A stretch of DNA of 64,000 bases from Silene latifolia (Eukaryota; Streptophyta; Magnoliopsida; Caryophyllales; Caryophyllaceae), in contig NC_133526.1 in the NCBI RefSeq assembly GCF_048544455.1, forward strand, positions 6,836,001 to 6,900,000, read 5' to 3'. Below, piece after piece: positions 23,411 through 33,955 of this stretch (positions are counted from its first letter, which is position 1; each line of letters opens with the position of its first letter). Made by a program: the position numbers and the translations under genes. The notes below the pieces were generated by a model, which worked only from the letters and a program-made list of their open reading frames with translations, was not told the origin of the DNA and made no database searches.

Positions 23411-23520
23411 CGGCGGAAGTGTCCAAACCCAATGTGGACACCCCAACGCGTGATCTTAAATGAAGAAACAACCAAGTTTTTCATCCAAGTGCTTGTCCCC
23501 TCCATAATTGCCACCCAAAG

Positions 23521-24392
23521 AGAAGAATTGCTATCGAGCCATAACCCCAGTTACCTCGGCAATTGGCCGAGAGCGACGGGGACACAATGACCGATACGCT
23601 AGAAGAATTGCTATCGAGCCATAACCCCGATTACCTCGGCAATTGGCCGAGAGCGACGGGGACACAATGACCGGGACGCTAGAAGAATTGCTATCGAGCC
23701 ATAACCCCGATTACCTCGGCAATTGGCCGAGAGCGACGGGGACACAATGACCGTACGCTAGAAGAATTGCTATCGAGCCATAACCCCGCTACTACCTCGG
23801 CAATTGGCCGAGAGCGACGGGGACACAATGACCGGTACGCTAGAAGAATTGCTATCGAGCCATAACCCCAGTTACCTCGGCAATTGGCCGAGAGCGACGG
23901 GGACACAATGACCGGTACGCTAGAAGAATTGCTATCGAGCCATAACCCCAGTTACCTCGGCAATTGGCCGAGAGCGACGGGGACACAATGACCGGTACGC
24001 TAGAAGAATTGCTATCGAGCCATAACCCCAGTTACCTCGGCAATTGGCCGAGAGCGACGGGGACACAATGACCGGTACGCTAGAAGAATTGCTATCGAGC
24101 CATAACCCCGATTACCTCGGCAATTGGCCGAGAGCGACGGGGACACAATGACCGGTACGCTAGAAGAATTGCTATCGAGCCATAACCCCAGTTACCTCGG
24201 CGATTGGCCGAGAGCGACGGGGACACAATGACCGGTACGCTAGAAGAATCGCTGTCGAGCCATAACCCCAGTCACCTCGGCAATTGGCCAAGGGCGACGG
24301 GGACACAATGACCGGTACGCTAGAAGAATCGATGTCGAGTCATAACCCCAGTCACCTCGGCAATTGGCCAAGGGCGACGGGGACGCATCGGT
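23521..24392. repeat. 80-bp tandem repeat, 11 units
   Basis: Units begin AGAAGAATTGCTATCGAGCC at 23521, 23601, 23681, 23760, 23842, 23922, 24002, 24082, 24162, 24242 and 24322. Spacing is 79-82 bp, mostly exactly 80. The last two units carry shared changes (GAATCGCTGTCGAG or GAATCGATGTCGAG, and CAAGGGCGACGG), while central units are nearly identical. Each unit holds CCTCGGCAATTGGCCGAG, a perfect 18-base palindrome in most units. The array sits between pol and the antisense ORF, in the 3' untranslated region of the element. Confidence 0.97.
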
Positions 24393-24772
24393 CGACACGT
24401 CAAAGACGTTACAGTTAAAGACATGCATTCAAACTGCCTCGGCCATACCAAAGGTAAAAACGAAGGCACTCAATTAATAAAAAGACAAGACAAAGAATTG
24501 TGATCAAAACCTCGGCCAGGCCAAAGGCCAATAGGACAAACTTTGTTAAAAATGATCGAAAGAAGAATACAAACGACGGCCGTCCCCATAGGGGTAAGCC
24601 TAAACACAACCTACCAAGAGAGTTTTTACAGAAAGAAAAGAAAAGCAAAAGGTTACGAGCATATCAGTTGAAGCGCCAAAAGATGGCAGGGAGGAAAGGC
24701 TCAATAGTTGGCCCCCGAACAGCTAAAGCTATCCGAGATGCCGGGTGAGTCTGGTGACGACCGCCCGTCTCC

Positions 24773-27062
24773 CTATGCCTGTTGCTGCCCTCCATCGGAA
24801 GCAGCAGCATCATCTTTGGTGGCCGGCTTTGGAGAAGGCTCGTCATTCCCGGCCGCCTTTAGCCTCTCAGTCTCCTTTCCGGCCTCCTCTGCATCATAGG
24901 CCGCCTTGGCCAACGCTATCTGAGCCGCCTTCGCCGCCTCCGCCTTCTCAGCAGCCGCTGCTTCCGCAGCTTCAGCCATCTCATCCAGGAGCTGGTCATA
25001 TTTATCCCACGGGAAAGTGCCGTCGGGGACGAGCTTTCTGATTGCCTCCTTGGCCGCCTCCTCGGCCTGGTCCCGGAATTGAACGCACATTTTAGGGAGG
25101 AGATCATCTTGAAGCATGTCAATATCCTTCTCCTTTTGAGCAAGGATAGCCTGTGCGTCCCTGAGCGCCTCCGCCTGCTTCTGGAACAGATCCTTCCACT
25201 CGTCCCTCTTGGCAACCACGGCGTCGTAGGCACCCTTATACCTCTCCAGCTCATCCATCATCTTGGCCGTGGCGCCATCAGCCTCCTCAACTTTGGCCCT
25301 CTCGGCCCCCAGCAGCTTCTCCGCTTCCTCCACACGCTTCTCGGCAGCAAGGAGATCCCGCTTAGCCTTCTCGGCTTCCCCCCTCGCAGCAGAGAGATCA
25401 AGTTTAAGTTTTGCGATCAATGGCCCAGATTGGGCCATGGTCCTTTCCTGCTCCGTGACGTGGGAGCCGGCTAGACGGATCCACTTCCCCAACTTCTTAT
25501 ATATTCTCTCACCCTCCGCCACGAGCTCGGTGGGAGAAATTTTTTGAGCTGAGGAGTCAACGGTGATATTCCTATCACCCGCCTTCTCAATAGCCCCCTC
25601 AGGCTGCTTCCCTGATTGCCGTTCAGTCAGAACGCCGGCTGCCGATGGTGGATCTACAAAAAATTTACACAGAGCGTCCATGTCACCATGCATTGACACA
25701 TCAGAAAGTCTGTCATCAGGAATGCCCAACGAGCCGGCTAAATCCGAACCACAAGTTAGATCCGTACCAGTTTGGGCCCTCTTGGTTGGAGGGCTGGTGG
25801 AGGCAGGCTTCTCCCCGGCAACGGTGGAAGCAGACGGTGGGTCTTTCCTCTTCTTCGGAGAAGGGACCTTAGCAACGGTCACCTCCTCCTCAGTAATGTT
25901 GATCACCTCCACATGATCCTTTTGGGCCACCCGGGTCGAAGAGGGAGTTGGCATTGATACCGCCGCCGACTTGGACGCTACCTTCTTTGATCTCTTCGGC
26001 ACGCCTCCGAGAACCCGTGCATGGGCCGTCTCCTGATCCAACCCCCTCGTCTGCTTTTCCATGATTTCGTTGGGGGCTAGCCTGCGATCACGCAACTCAG
26101 CCGTAGGACGCCGCTGGACAACCTTCCCGTCCTTATCAAGCCCTAGCCTCTTCAAGTCCTTCTCAGACAGATCCCGCCCAAACCGATCTGCAAGAAATCA
26201 AACAAGAGTTACATAAAGGAAGTAAAACAAGGCTCTGAAAAAGGAACCTAACAAGCAAAGGTGGGCCTCACACCGACCCCACTCACCCCAGTTGAGGGCC
26301 GGTATGAGGCCGACGCGGCATAGCAGCTCATCCTGGAGAATAATCTGAGTTGGGGGCAGCCATCCCTCCTCAGCATCAAACAGCCGCATTGCCCGCTTCT
26401 CATCCACAGTAAAGGGGACAAACGAAGCGTCCATCTTAACCTTGCTACCCCGGGAGATGTGTTTCTCATACTCTTCCCGGGTCTCACACCGTAAGTAAAC
26501 GGGGCTCTGGAAAGACCGAGGCAATGGGTAGTCCTCCGGCACTTGGACGTACACCCATCGCCCTTGCCAGTCTTTGCAAGAAGTAAGTTTGTTCACGGAG
26601 ACATAGCCTGGCTCCGTCTGTACGCTATACCACCCCACTTTGCCGGATTTTGACGGCCGAAGACTATGTAGGCGGCGGAATAAGTTAACCGTTGGGATCT
26701 CCCCCCTAAAGAGACAGATCCACACAAAGCTGACTATCGTCCTCAGGGCCAACGGATGCAGTTGGGCCACGGCAACGTTCATAGCTTTGACGATAGCCAT
26801 GACGTGTTCATTCAAAGGAAACCGGAGCCCATACTCCAGGTGCCTGATATGCACGCCGATATGACCCGGAGGAGGGAAGCATACCGCCTGACCCTCCCCG
26901 GGGATAACAATTTTATACCCCTCACCGAGGGAGAAGTGGTCTCCGAAAAGAGTCTCTCCGGAGCTGCTTGCGAATTTATTTGTCCAGACACGGTCGAGGC
27001 CAGTCGTGCAGGCCTCACCATGATCCGGAATTATCATCCTCCCACCATCAACGGGAGCCCCC

Positions 27063-27095
<33 letters not shown>

Positions 27096-27280
27096 ACATC
27101 ATCAGCATCATCCTCATCCTCCAACTCCTCCAGGAGGGGCAGAACAACTACGGGAGAAGGAGACCTAGGGCCCCCAAGCCTTAGCGGGATGGCTTCCAGT
27201 ATCCCCTCCTCGTCAAGACGCGACGGGGAACCCCCCGGCGCAGAAGTACTAGTCCCGGCATCAACAGAAGACATGTTCAC
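24773..27280 (-). CDS. Extra antisense gene of the Tat element, two exons
   Basis: The model is exon 1 27280-26287 and exon 2 26187-24773 (join on minus), 802 codons. The intron (26286-26188, 99 bp) has donor GTGAGT and acceptor TTGCAG, and the frame fits across it (Trp-Asp-Arg-Phe). Residues about 50-75 hold an Asp/Glu tract coded by GAT repeats. Residues about 105-330 resemble the 'putative gypsy type transposon' domain found in many plant genomes, with a Trp/Tyr-rich core. Exon 2 gives a basic and Ser/Pro-rich linker, then about 230 residues of coiled coil rich in Ala, Glu and Lys (about 560-770), with an acidic Gln-rich end. Function unknown; such extra ORFs recur in Tat elements. The long intact frame and splice sites suggest recent selection or a young copy. 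Confidence 0.8.
27063..27114. repeat. CAT/ATC trinucleotide run
   Basis: Near-pure (CAT)n with a few interruptions. Read on the minus strand it codes the Asp tract of the antisense protein, so length changes keep frame and only alter the number of Asp residues. Confidence 0.95.
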
Positions 27281-27950
27281 AACAAATTACTAGCAAGATA
27301 AAAAGAATTTATTTGTTTACCTCGAAGAAAAACGCTCGCCGGATCAAAAACTCTGAAGATTGGAAGAAAAGGAAGCCCTTGAAAGTTTAGAAAGATGAAG
27401 ATTTTGAAGAAAATTTGAGAAAATAAATTTGGTGGCCAAAATCACGGAAGAACTGCCCTATTTATAGAGAAAAGCCCATGAAGAAGGACCAATCAGGGCA
27501 CAGCCCATGAAGCGTCAACCAATCAACGAACAGACACGTGTCAGACATGCAACCACGGAATGTCAATCGTTGCAACAGTTGAATGTCAATCAATGCAATA
27601 GTGACCAAGCGTCTTCAACACGCCCATTCACATCTCTTCGCCTATTCACCTTCCTCTACAAATTCCTAGGTATCTGCTCTCCGCCGGCCACCTGATCAAC
27701 CAAGCTAGGAAGCACCGGCCGGGGGCAATCAAAAACAACCGGCACTCTCAGCCCTGGTCTCGGCCAGCGTCACATTCTTTTCCACATCGGATGCCCTTTA
27801 CGCATCCATGTGGAGGGGGGACATGGCACGGCCTAAAAAGAACCACGCCGATGCATCAGAAGGAGCCGATGCAGAAAAATTTTGCAAAAATACTTACGCA
27901 GAATATACGCTCAACATACATCGGAGCCCATACCACGGCATAGACTACGC
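27281..27950 (-). promoter_or_regulatory. Leader/promoter region of the antisense gene
   Basis: This stretch of about 670 bp lies between the antisense start codon and the polypurine tract. On the minus strand TATAAATAGGG (reverse of 27457-27467) stands about 180 bp before the ATG, a good TATA box. The first part after it is purine/A-rich, like a plant 5' UTR. The antisense gene thus seems to have its own promoter, separate from the LTR. Confidence 0.55.
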
Positions 27951-27961
27951 AGGGGGCAAAT
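27951..27961 (+). other. Polypurine tract of the Tat element
   Basis: AGGGGGCAAAT lies directly before the TGATGGGG start of the LTR, the usual place for plus-strand DNA priming in LTR retrotransposons. Confidence 0.7.
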
Positions 27962-28521
27962 TGATGGGGCATATTCTGCACCGCTGACCTAGTCAACATA
28001 TTGAGCAAGGTCAAAGATATCCACAGCAAAGTCAACAACTTAGACAGTCTAGCCGATGCAATCCATCGGCCGGTCACCTGGGTCTCGGCCAGACAACTAG
28101 CCAGGACACGATTCGCGTACTCATATCCAAGACCCCTCGCCACCGCCATAGGTCCATCGGCCGAGGGTAGAACGGTCTTTCCACCTGCTAGCCACTTGGC
28201 CACTTGGCCACTACGTGACAAAAGGTAAAAGCCTATAAATACTCCTCAACCTTCATTGAGGAAAGGATCCACAAATTGACCTAATAACCACTATTCATCT
28301 GGTAATATCTTCCTTATCTCTCTACAATATACTCTTGGCCAAGTTACAACAACTTCTCTCTAAGTTTACTGACTTGAGCGTCGGAGTGAGTACGCTCGGC
28401 CAAAGCCGAGCCCTCAGTTTGTTCATCGTTTCAGGAGACCGCAAGGAGGATTCAAGCAAGGACATCATTCTGCGAGCCACGAGTGGTAACAAATATCTGC
28501 TCTGGAATTACACCCGGAACA
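27962..28521 (+). mobile_element. 3' LTR of the Tat element
   Basis: It begins TGATGGGGCATATTCTGC after the polypurine tract and ends ACCCGGAACA, 560 bp, with the TG…CA rule kept. A TATA box TATAAATA lies at 28234-28241, followed by a pyrimidine-rich leader. The 5' LTR is absent, so the target-site duplication cannot be checked. Confidence 0.8.
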
Positions 28522-28695
28522 GATTCTATAGGTATATCTTGAACTATAAATGGATATAATCTTTTAATTGGATATATTCATAAAATTGAAATCCTTAGAA
28601 TCTGCACAAATTTGATATGCAAAAGATTTTCCTCCACAATTTTTATGATAAAAAATTCATTGATTTTTTATGAAATAAGGAATTGTGGATCAAAA
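28522..28695. other. Spacer between Tat LTR and Helitron
   Basis: AT-rich, with no gene or repeat recognised. It is the host sequence into which the Helitron inserted, ending GGATCAAAA. Confidence 0.5.
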
Positions 28696-30769
28696 TCTCC
28701 TATATACTAAAAAATTAATAGATCTCGAAATCCTCATATTTAAATTTCCCGCCTACGTAATATCTTATCTTCATTAATACTAAAACATTTAAAGCCTCCT
28801 CCTTAACCCACGTCATCATTATTCATTAGCATAATTTCATTTTTTTGGCAAGTAGTGGTAGGGACCACTTGAAGAAAACAAATTAATTTTGTATGCATTA
28901 CTTTGAACGCTTTGCATTGTTAGCTTTTATATACACTATATCAACAATATCCATTAAAAATATTTTGTTAAAATTCAGCAAATTTTTTGTCAACAACATC
29001 GAAGAAACTAAAAAAAAATGTTGATCATAAAAATGCTACTCCTTATTAAGTACGGACATTTTATTAACAATAAATAAATTTTGTACTTAACACTAAGCAA
29101 ATACGGAGTAATATACTATTGATTATTATAGACAATTTGATTTATCGAAGATCAATTACCTAAAAAAGTTGTAGATTACTAATATCTGGTATAAAACTTA
29201 TATACCAATAGCATAAATTAGTAGACTATACAACAAGTTGTATACATCTGGTTGTATAGATTTGGAGCTTTATAATAAAGAATTTGAGCTTCTATGTATA
29301 TTTTACGAGCTTTATTGGAAATAATCTGAGCGCATTTATAAAAAATTTAAACTCAATATATTATAATGAAACTCAAAAATAATACATATAAGTTCAATTA
29401 GATTTTAATTTTGACCCCTAAAAAATTAAAATGTAACTCAAAAATTTTAAACAGCTCGAAAAGATTGCATATAAGCTCAATTAGATTTATATTGGATGTA
29501 CCATGGTCATATACATGTGGATGTATATTCTTATTTGTGCAAAAATATTTGTACTAAAAAATATTTGTGAAATGAAATCAAAAATTATTATTATTGAACA
29601 AAAATTAACTTTTAACTCTTTGAGACATACCTACATAGTTACATAGATCTCTTTTTCTATATTAGATTGCTCAATTTCACCAACTAAAATAAAAATCATA
29701 ATGGGGAAGATGGTTATGAATTTGAGTTTTGGTAAATCGGATTAGAAGGCGAGGTGAGTTGAGTTGGTTGATAAGCCTTAGGATTTTAGATTATGAATTT
29801 GTAGCTTTATGGAGATGAGCGAGGGAAAAAATGGATATGAAGAGGCGAGATAAAGGTGTGAGACTGTCAGAGGGATAGAAAATGAATGGGTTAAAGATGT
29901 AGTCATGCAGGCGAGAGAGATATAGGTTGAGTTGAGTGCAACAATAGTTGATTTATGATTCTCTATTTGTTTAATTATTGGGGGGGGGGGGGGGTGGGTG
30001 TTAATTTGAGTTAATTATAGTAGAATAGATTTCGTTATCTATAAAGAAATTATCTTTTATTCATTACTCCGTAGTAGTTTGTCATTTATACTAGAGTAGA
30101 TTTGTTATAATTGTTATTACAAATAATTTGTCTATTATAAAAAATAAGTTAACGGTGACTCGGTGAGAAAATAGAACGTAAAGAATTGTTAAGCATATTT
30201 TCCAACCCGATTTGCTGAATGTATGCATGTAATAAGTCAACAAACTAACAAAATATTAAGTACAACAAGTTAATATATTAGCGTTATGGACATTTTTTTC
30301 CCATTTCTTCAACTTTATCCATGCCTTAAAAAGCCTCGCTTTGTCTCACATTTTTCTCTCTTTAAATAAAAGTACAATAAATTTAACAACTCAGTTCAAC
30401 TCATTACAAAATCTATACAAATTTTAGCAACGGGTTCGGATTAGATTTTCGAGTTAGAGTTCCAATACGTAAACTTTTCACACCAAACAAAATCAACTAA
30501 ACTTACCTCACAAGTTTTTTAGACAAAAGAAAAAGACATGGAAAAATCCAATTGATACAAATCAATGTAAAAATCTGAAAGAAGGAGTTATGTAGATGAT
30601 CAAATTATCCTTTAAAAATCTTTCCGATATAAAAAGGTAAACAATTGGATGAGGCCCTATAAATAGAATAGGTAAACAAAGGATCGGGATGAAGAAGTAA
30701 TAAATAAATATTTTGATGATAATAAATTGAAAAGGCAAACCCGTGCAAATTGCACGGGTTTAAACCTAG
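28696..30769 (+). mobile_element. Non-autonomous Helitron 1
   Basis: It begins TCTCCTATATACTAAAA after an A (28695). It ends with a hairpin (CCCGTGCAA-att-GCACGGG, 30740-30758) followed 7 bases later by CTAG and a host T (30770). These are the Helitron rules: 5' TC, 3' hairpin plus CTRR, insertion between A and T with no duplication. The interior (2074 bp) is AT-rich and has no Rep/helicase, so it needs an autonomous partner. It shares blocks such as GGTTGTAT…GAGCT…ATAATAAAG with the element at 33956-36336. A G-run sits at 29981-29994. Confidence 0.8.
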
Positions 30770-31235
30770 TTCTATTGATTTCCTAATTAATTATTGTTCA
30801 CTATCAATATTTACTAAACAATATTTATCTCTTAATTTATTTTCATAACATTAATCATTTTTATCTTTTACATAAATAAGGCTAATAAAATATCGTCTTG
30901 GAATTACATATGCAAATTTTCTACCCTTTTCAAAATGGAGGTAAACTAAATTAGTTTAATTAATTGTCAAATTCTGTAATATCTGTATCTAAAATGTCGT
31001 GCATTTGCACGGGAGCTACACTAATTACCAACTCATCCGATGACTTATCGGTTCTAAATATCTTATTGGGTATCTTCGGTTTAATATGGACCGAAAATTT
31101 ATTAGTAGCCAAAAATGCAAATATTAATCTATTCGGACCGCATCAATAGCTAAAAATGCCCGATTAATATTTGCATTAATATAATCTAATGAGTCTATTT
31201 TCGTCCTACACGCAGAATACTTTAATGGGCCGCGG
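30770..31235. other. Spacer with a Helitron-like hairpin
   Basis: AT-rich. At 31000-31017 CGTGCATTTGCACGGG resembles the Helitron 3' hairpin but no CTRR follows on either strand, so it may be a decayed end. Nothing coding was recognised. Confidence 0.4.
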
Positions 31236-31760
31236 CCCATAACTACTTTCTATAAATATACACACATTATTACCCTGTTTACACACTTCCTTCTCTTCTT
31301 CTTTCTTTTTTTTATCTCACTTCCTCTTCTTAACCATGACCCCTCCAAAAAAAATGAAATTAAACGTTCAAGATGTAAGATGTTGGTTATTGGGGCGGCG
31401 GCGGTGGTGGTCGAGGTAGAGGTAGACGTGACGCTCTTAGTGCTCCTGGGCGTGGTGGGGGTGGTAGTCTTGTTGGTCGGGGCGGGCGTGGTGGTCCCGG
31501 CGGACGTGGCGGTCAGGGCGGACGTGGCGGTCGTCATAGCGGCGTGGACGGCGAGGACGGCGAGGATGGCGTGCCCGACGTCCCCGGCGTGCCCGGTCAG
31601 GCCGGTGATTCCGGTGATTGCGGTGAGGCCGGTGGGGCTGCCGGTGCTGCCGGTGTGGCCGGTGCTGACGGTGCTGACGGTGTGGTCGACAGGCAGTACT
31701 AGGAGTGCTGACGGTAACTATTGTGATGTTGGCGGCAGAACATAACTATCTTAGGTTTTA
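31218..31760 (+). pseudogene. Glycine-rich, RGG/collagen-like sequence with broken frame
   Basis: A promoter-like start is visible: GGGCCGCGGCCC at about 31227 (site II/TGGGCC-like), TATAAATA at 31252-31259, a pyrimidine-rich leader, then ATG 31336 reading Met-Thr-Pro-Pro-Lys-Lys. That frame stops after about 27 codons. The +1 frame from 31379, opened by a TAA just before it, codes about 107 residues of GGRGRG, then Arg-Gly-Gly and Gly-x-y repeats (Gly-Ala-Asp, Gly-Val-Pro) to TAG at about 31698. A frameshift or a missed exon junction separates the two; GTAAGA at 31375 is a fair donor. Codons are GC-rich in an AT-rich setting. It may be a dead fibrillarin-like or cell-wall-like gene; the identity is open. 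Confidence 0.4.
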
Positions 31761-32817
31761 TTGTTCGTGTAGTAGAGTAATTGTTGGGATTCTGAAGTAA
31801 TTGTTAATGTTGAGACGGAAATATTAAATAATTTGTTGCTATTTTAAGATCCATTTCAAATATTGAATACTCTAATTTGTTGCTAATTCTCTGCTTTGTC
31901 TTTCAGTTTAATTAAACTGAAAGACTATGTGATTATTTAAAGTAAAACTATATAGTATAATTAATTTGTATAAATTTCTTTAATTACATTGAAGTCCCTT
32001 GGTTTCTGGAATTAATATATAGTATTGATTGATTGATTGATTGATTTGCCATGGATTATTAATATTTTGCCGCGAATATTGTTACGTTTATTAATATTTT
32101 GTCACGATTATTGTTATTATTATTATTGTCTTCATTTTCTTATAGAAATTTTTATATTTTTATTTGTGAACAATAATTCAAAGTAGTCAACGATTAGCAT
32201 TATTTTGAAAAATTATGGCGGAGATTATAATTTGTGTTTAATATTAGATATATTGACGTTAATTTAAAGTTTAATTTTTTGTTTAATTTTCTTAACAAAT
32301 AAAAGACAAATATTAATATTTATTGTGTTTTAATTATTGTTTAATGTTACGGAAAATTCACGTGAAGCATTAACAAGGGCTAGGATGGTTTGGGTAAAAT
32401 TGAAAGTTTTTTCCCTTTTTTTTTTCTCATGTAGCTCAGTGTCTGTGACTTAAATTCGATCTCAACTTCTTTAGAGACAATTTTTATTTTATGCAGGTTC
32501 CACATGTGTGCAAATTAATTGTTGGACCGCATTTATCTAGCGACAAAAGTAGAAAAGGTCAGCTTAGTCGTACTTCTCGTGGCATTTAATCGGACATTTG
32601 CTATTAGTGCCGCCTTCAGCATTTTTGGTCAATTCCGCGCACAATTCCTTTGGCGCTCATTTTTTATCATTTATTTTCATTTCAAATAACATTCACACTT
32701 TATGTTTAGGCCCTCCTAAAAAAAACCTAAAAACTACTTCATTTCCCCTTTTAAGCTTCAAAATCTAAAAATTACTTCATTTCCCCTTTTAAGCTTAAAA
32801 ACCTAAAACCTAAAATA
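31761..32817. other. Non-coding AT-rich stretch
   Basis: It starts as a possible 3' UTR of the glycine-rich sequence, then AT-rich DNA with a (ATTG)n run near 32025-32045. Two similar 30-bp blocks (AATCTAAAAATTACTTCATTTCCCC at about 32762 and a partial copy at 32727) precede the next fragment. No gene was recognised. Confidence 0.4.
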
Positions 32818-33080
32818 ATGGTGTCAGCTAAGCCTAACTTCTTAACTATAGGTATGAATCTTGATCTTTAAGCCTACATTATCAATCATATCATTTAATA
32901 AATGTTCTAATATTTGTTTTTTGTGAGATTTAGGGATGTGTTTATGGCTGGCTGTGTACTATCACATTTGGATTTAACACGAGTTGAGGGCAGTATTCTC
33001 AGACCCCAAGCTGCTGTCAAATATTACAGTAGGGAGGTCAAAATGAGGATTTTCTCATGCTTGGACACTGATGTATCCAG
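32818..33080 (+). pseudogene. Unrecognised exon-like fragment
   Basis: A good open stretch ends at a clear donor (CCAG|GTGAGT, 33080/33081). It codes Met-Ala-Gly-Cys…Leu-Asp-Leu-Thr-Arg-Val-Glu-Gly…Arg-Pro-Gln-Ala-Ala-Val-Lys-Tyr-Tyr, with the look of a conserved eukaryotic protein. It begins after a TTTAG acceptor at 32933. A small exon (32818-32851, Met-Val-Ser-Ala-Lys-Pro) with donor GTATG precedes it, but the two do not join in frame. Nothing downstream to 33955 continues it. I do not recognise the protein. It may be a gene fragment left between, or carried by, transposons. Confidence 0.4.
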
Positions 33081-33641
33081 GTGAGTGGATGTGTGGATTA
33101 AAGCTTTGAGATGTATGTAATATCTTTGTATCTCAATTTTTCTTTGTTGCTGAAATCTCGCCAATTTGGGGATAGCACTTTACTTTCTTCTCTAAATCCA
33201 TTCACTATTTTGATTAACTTTGCTTTGAATTAAGAACTTTGCTTTGAATTTAGGAATTGTTGGGTGACCTAAAATGTGTAGATTGTATCCAGGTGTGAGG
33301 ATGATTATTTTATTTTACACTATTTTGACTAACTTTGCTTTGAATTTAAGAATTGGGTCTGCGGGTATACCACGTCATTATACACCCTGTCCAATAAGAG
33401 TTTTAAAATTATCCACACTCTAAATAATAAAGCAAAATATAAGTGAAATATGAAAAAAGGTTTATCATTGGTTAGGGTTTACGATAATTTTGTACACCCG
33501 TTGTACCTTAGAATTTTTCGTTTGGCGGATCAGCAGCTAATTGGTGAATTTTTTCTTTTTTTTTAATCTAAAGGGATTATTATAATTTCGGTCAACTTTT
33601 TTAATTGCTAGTTTTACTTGAGAAAATTATGAAATGATATA
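33081..33641. other. Non-coding AT-rich stretch
   Basis: It contains a local duplication (ACTTTGCTTTGAATT at about 33220, 33237 and 33330) and no coding signal. It could be intron of the broken gene to the left. Confidence 0.4.
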
Positions 33642-33736
33642 CTCCCTCCAAGTTTTTTTTATCTTCCCCTTTCTCTAAAATATGTGATGAGTATTTTATT
33701 GAAAGGGGGAAGATAAAAAAAAAAACTTGGATGGAG
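33642..33736. mobile_element. Stowaway-like MITE, 95 bp
   Basis: Inverted ends CTCCCTCCAAGTTTTT and AAAAACTTGGATGGAG flank a short fold-back with Mariner-type TA target duplications (33640-33641 and 33737-33738). The inner part shares AGTATT…GAAAGGGG with the MITE at 45694-45784. Confidence 0.85.
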
Positions 33737-33955
33737 TATAAGTTTTGCTATGCTATCAGAATGAGTGGGATTTCCAATTTTTTGTCTTTCGCATTTAACA
33801 AAGATAAAGACGTCAAGGTCCCTTGTCCATGTACCAAATATTTGAATCGCTTTAACAAAAATAACAGAAGGAAGAGGGAAGAGTGGGCACGTAGAGTAGT
33901 AGAAGCAAACAAGTATATCAAACAATTGAGATCACTTTTCTTTTTTAGTCTTGAA

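Larger units (their letters stand above)
22956..28521 (+). mobile_element. Ty3/Gypsy element of Tat type, 3' half
   Basis: On plus: C-terminal end of pol (22956-23410), 80-bp tandem repeats (23521-24392), an antisense spliced ORF (27280-24773), a promoter/leader for that ORF (27281 to about 27900), polypurine tract AGGGGGCAAAT (about 27951-27961), and LTR (27962-28521). The 5' half is missing: pol begins abruptly where the Copia E4 LTR ends. Extra ORFs between pol and the 3' LTR, some antisense, and tandem repeats in that region are known traits of the plant Tat lineage. The placement is inference from architecture plus the integrase end. Confidence 0.8.

Noticed and set aside
24740-25550. 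Several plus-strand frames opposite the coiled-coil exon
   Set aside because: Shadows of the GC-rich Ala/Glu/Lys codons on the other strand; no domain or splice support.
31000-31017. Helitron-type hairpin considered as a third Helitron end
   Set aside because: No CTRR within 15 bases on either strand and no matching TC start seen.
31380-31745. 121-codon Val-rich hydrophobic frame starting MLVIG
   Set aside because: It is the shifted reading of the Gly-rich repeat (GGN read as GNG/NGG gives Val, Ala and Arg). The Gly/RGG frame is the likelier origin.
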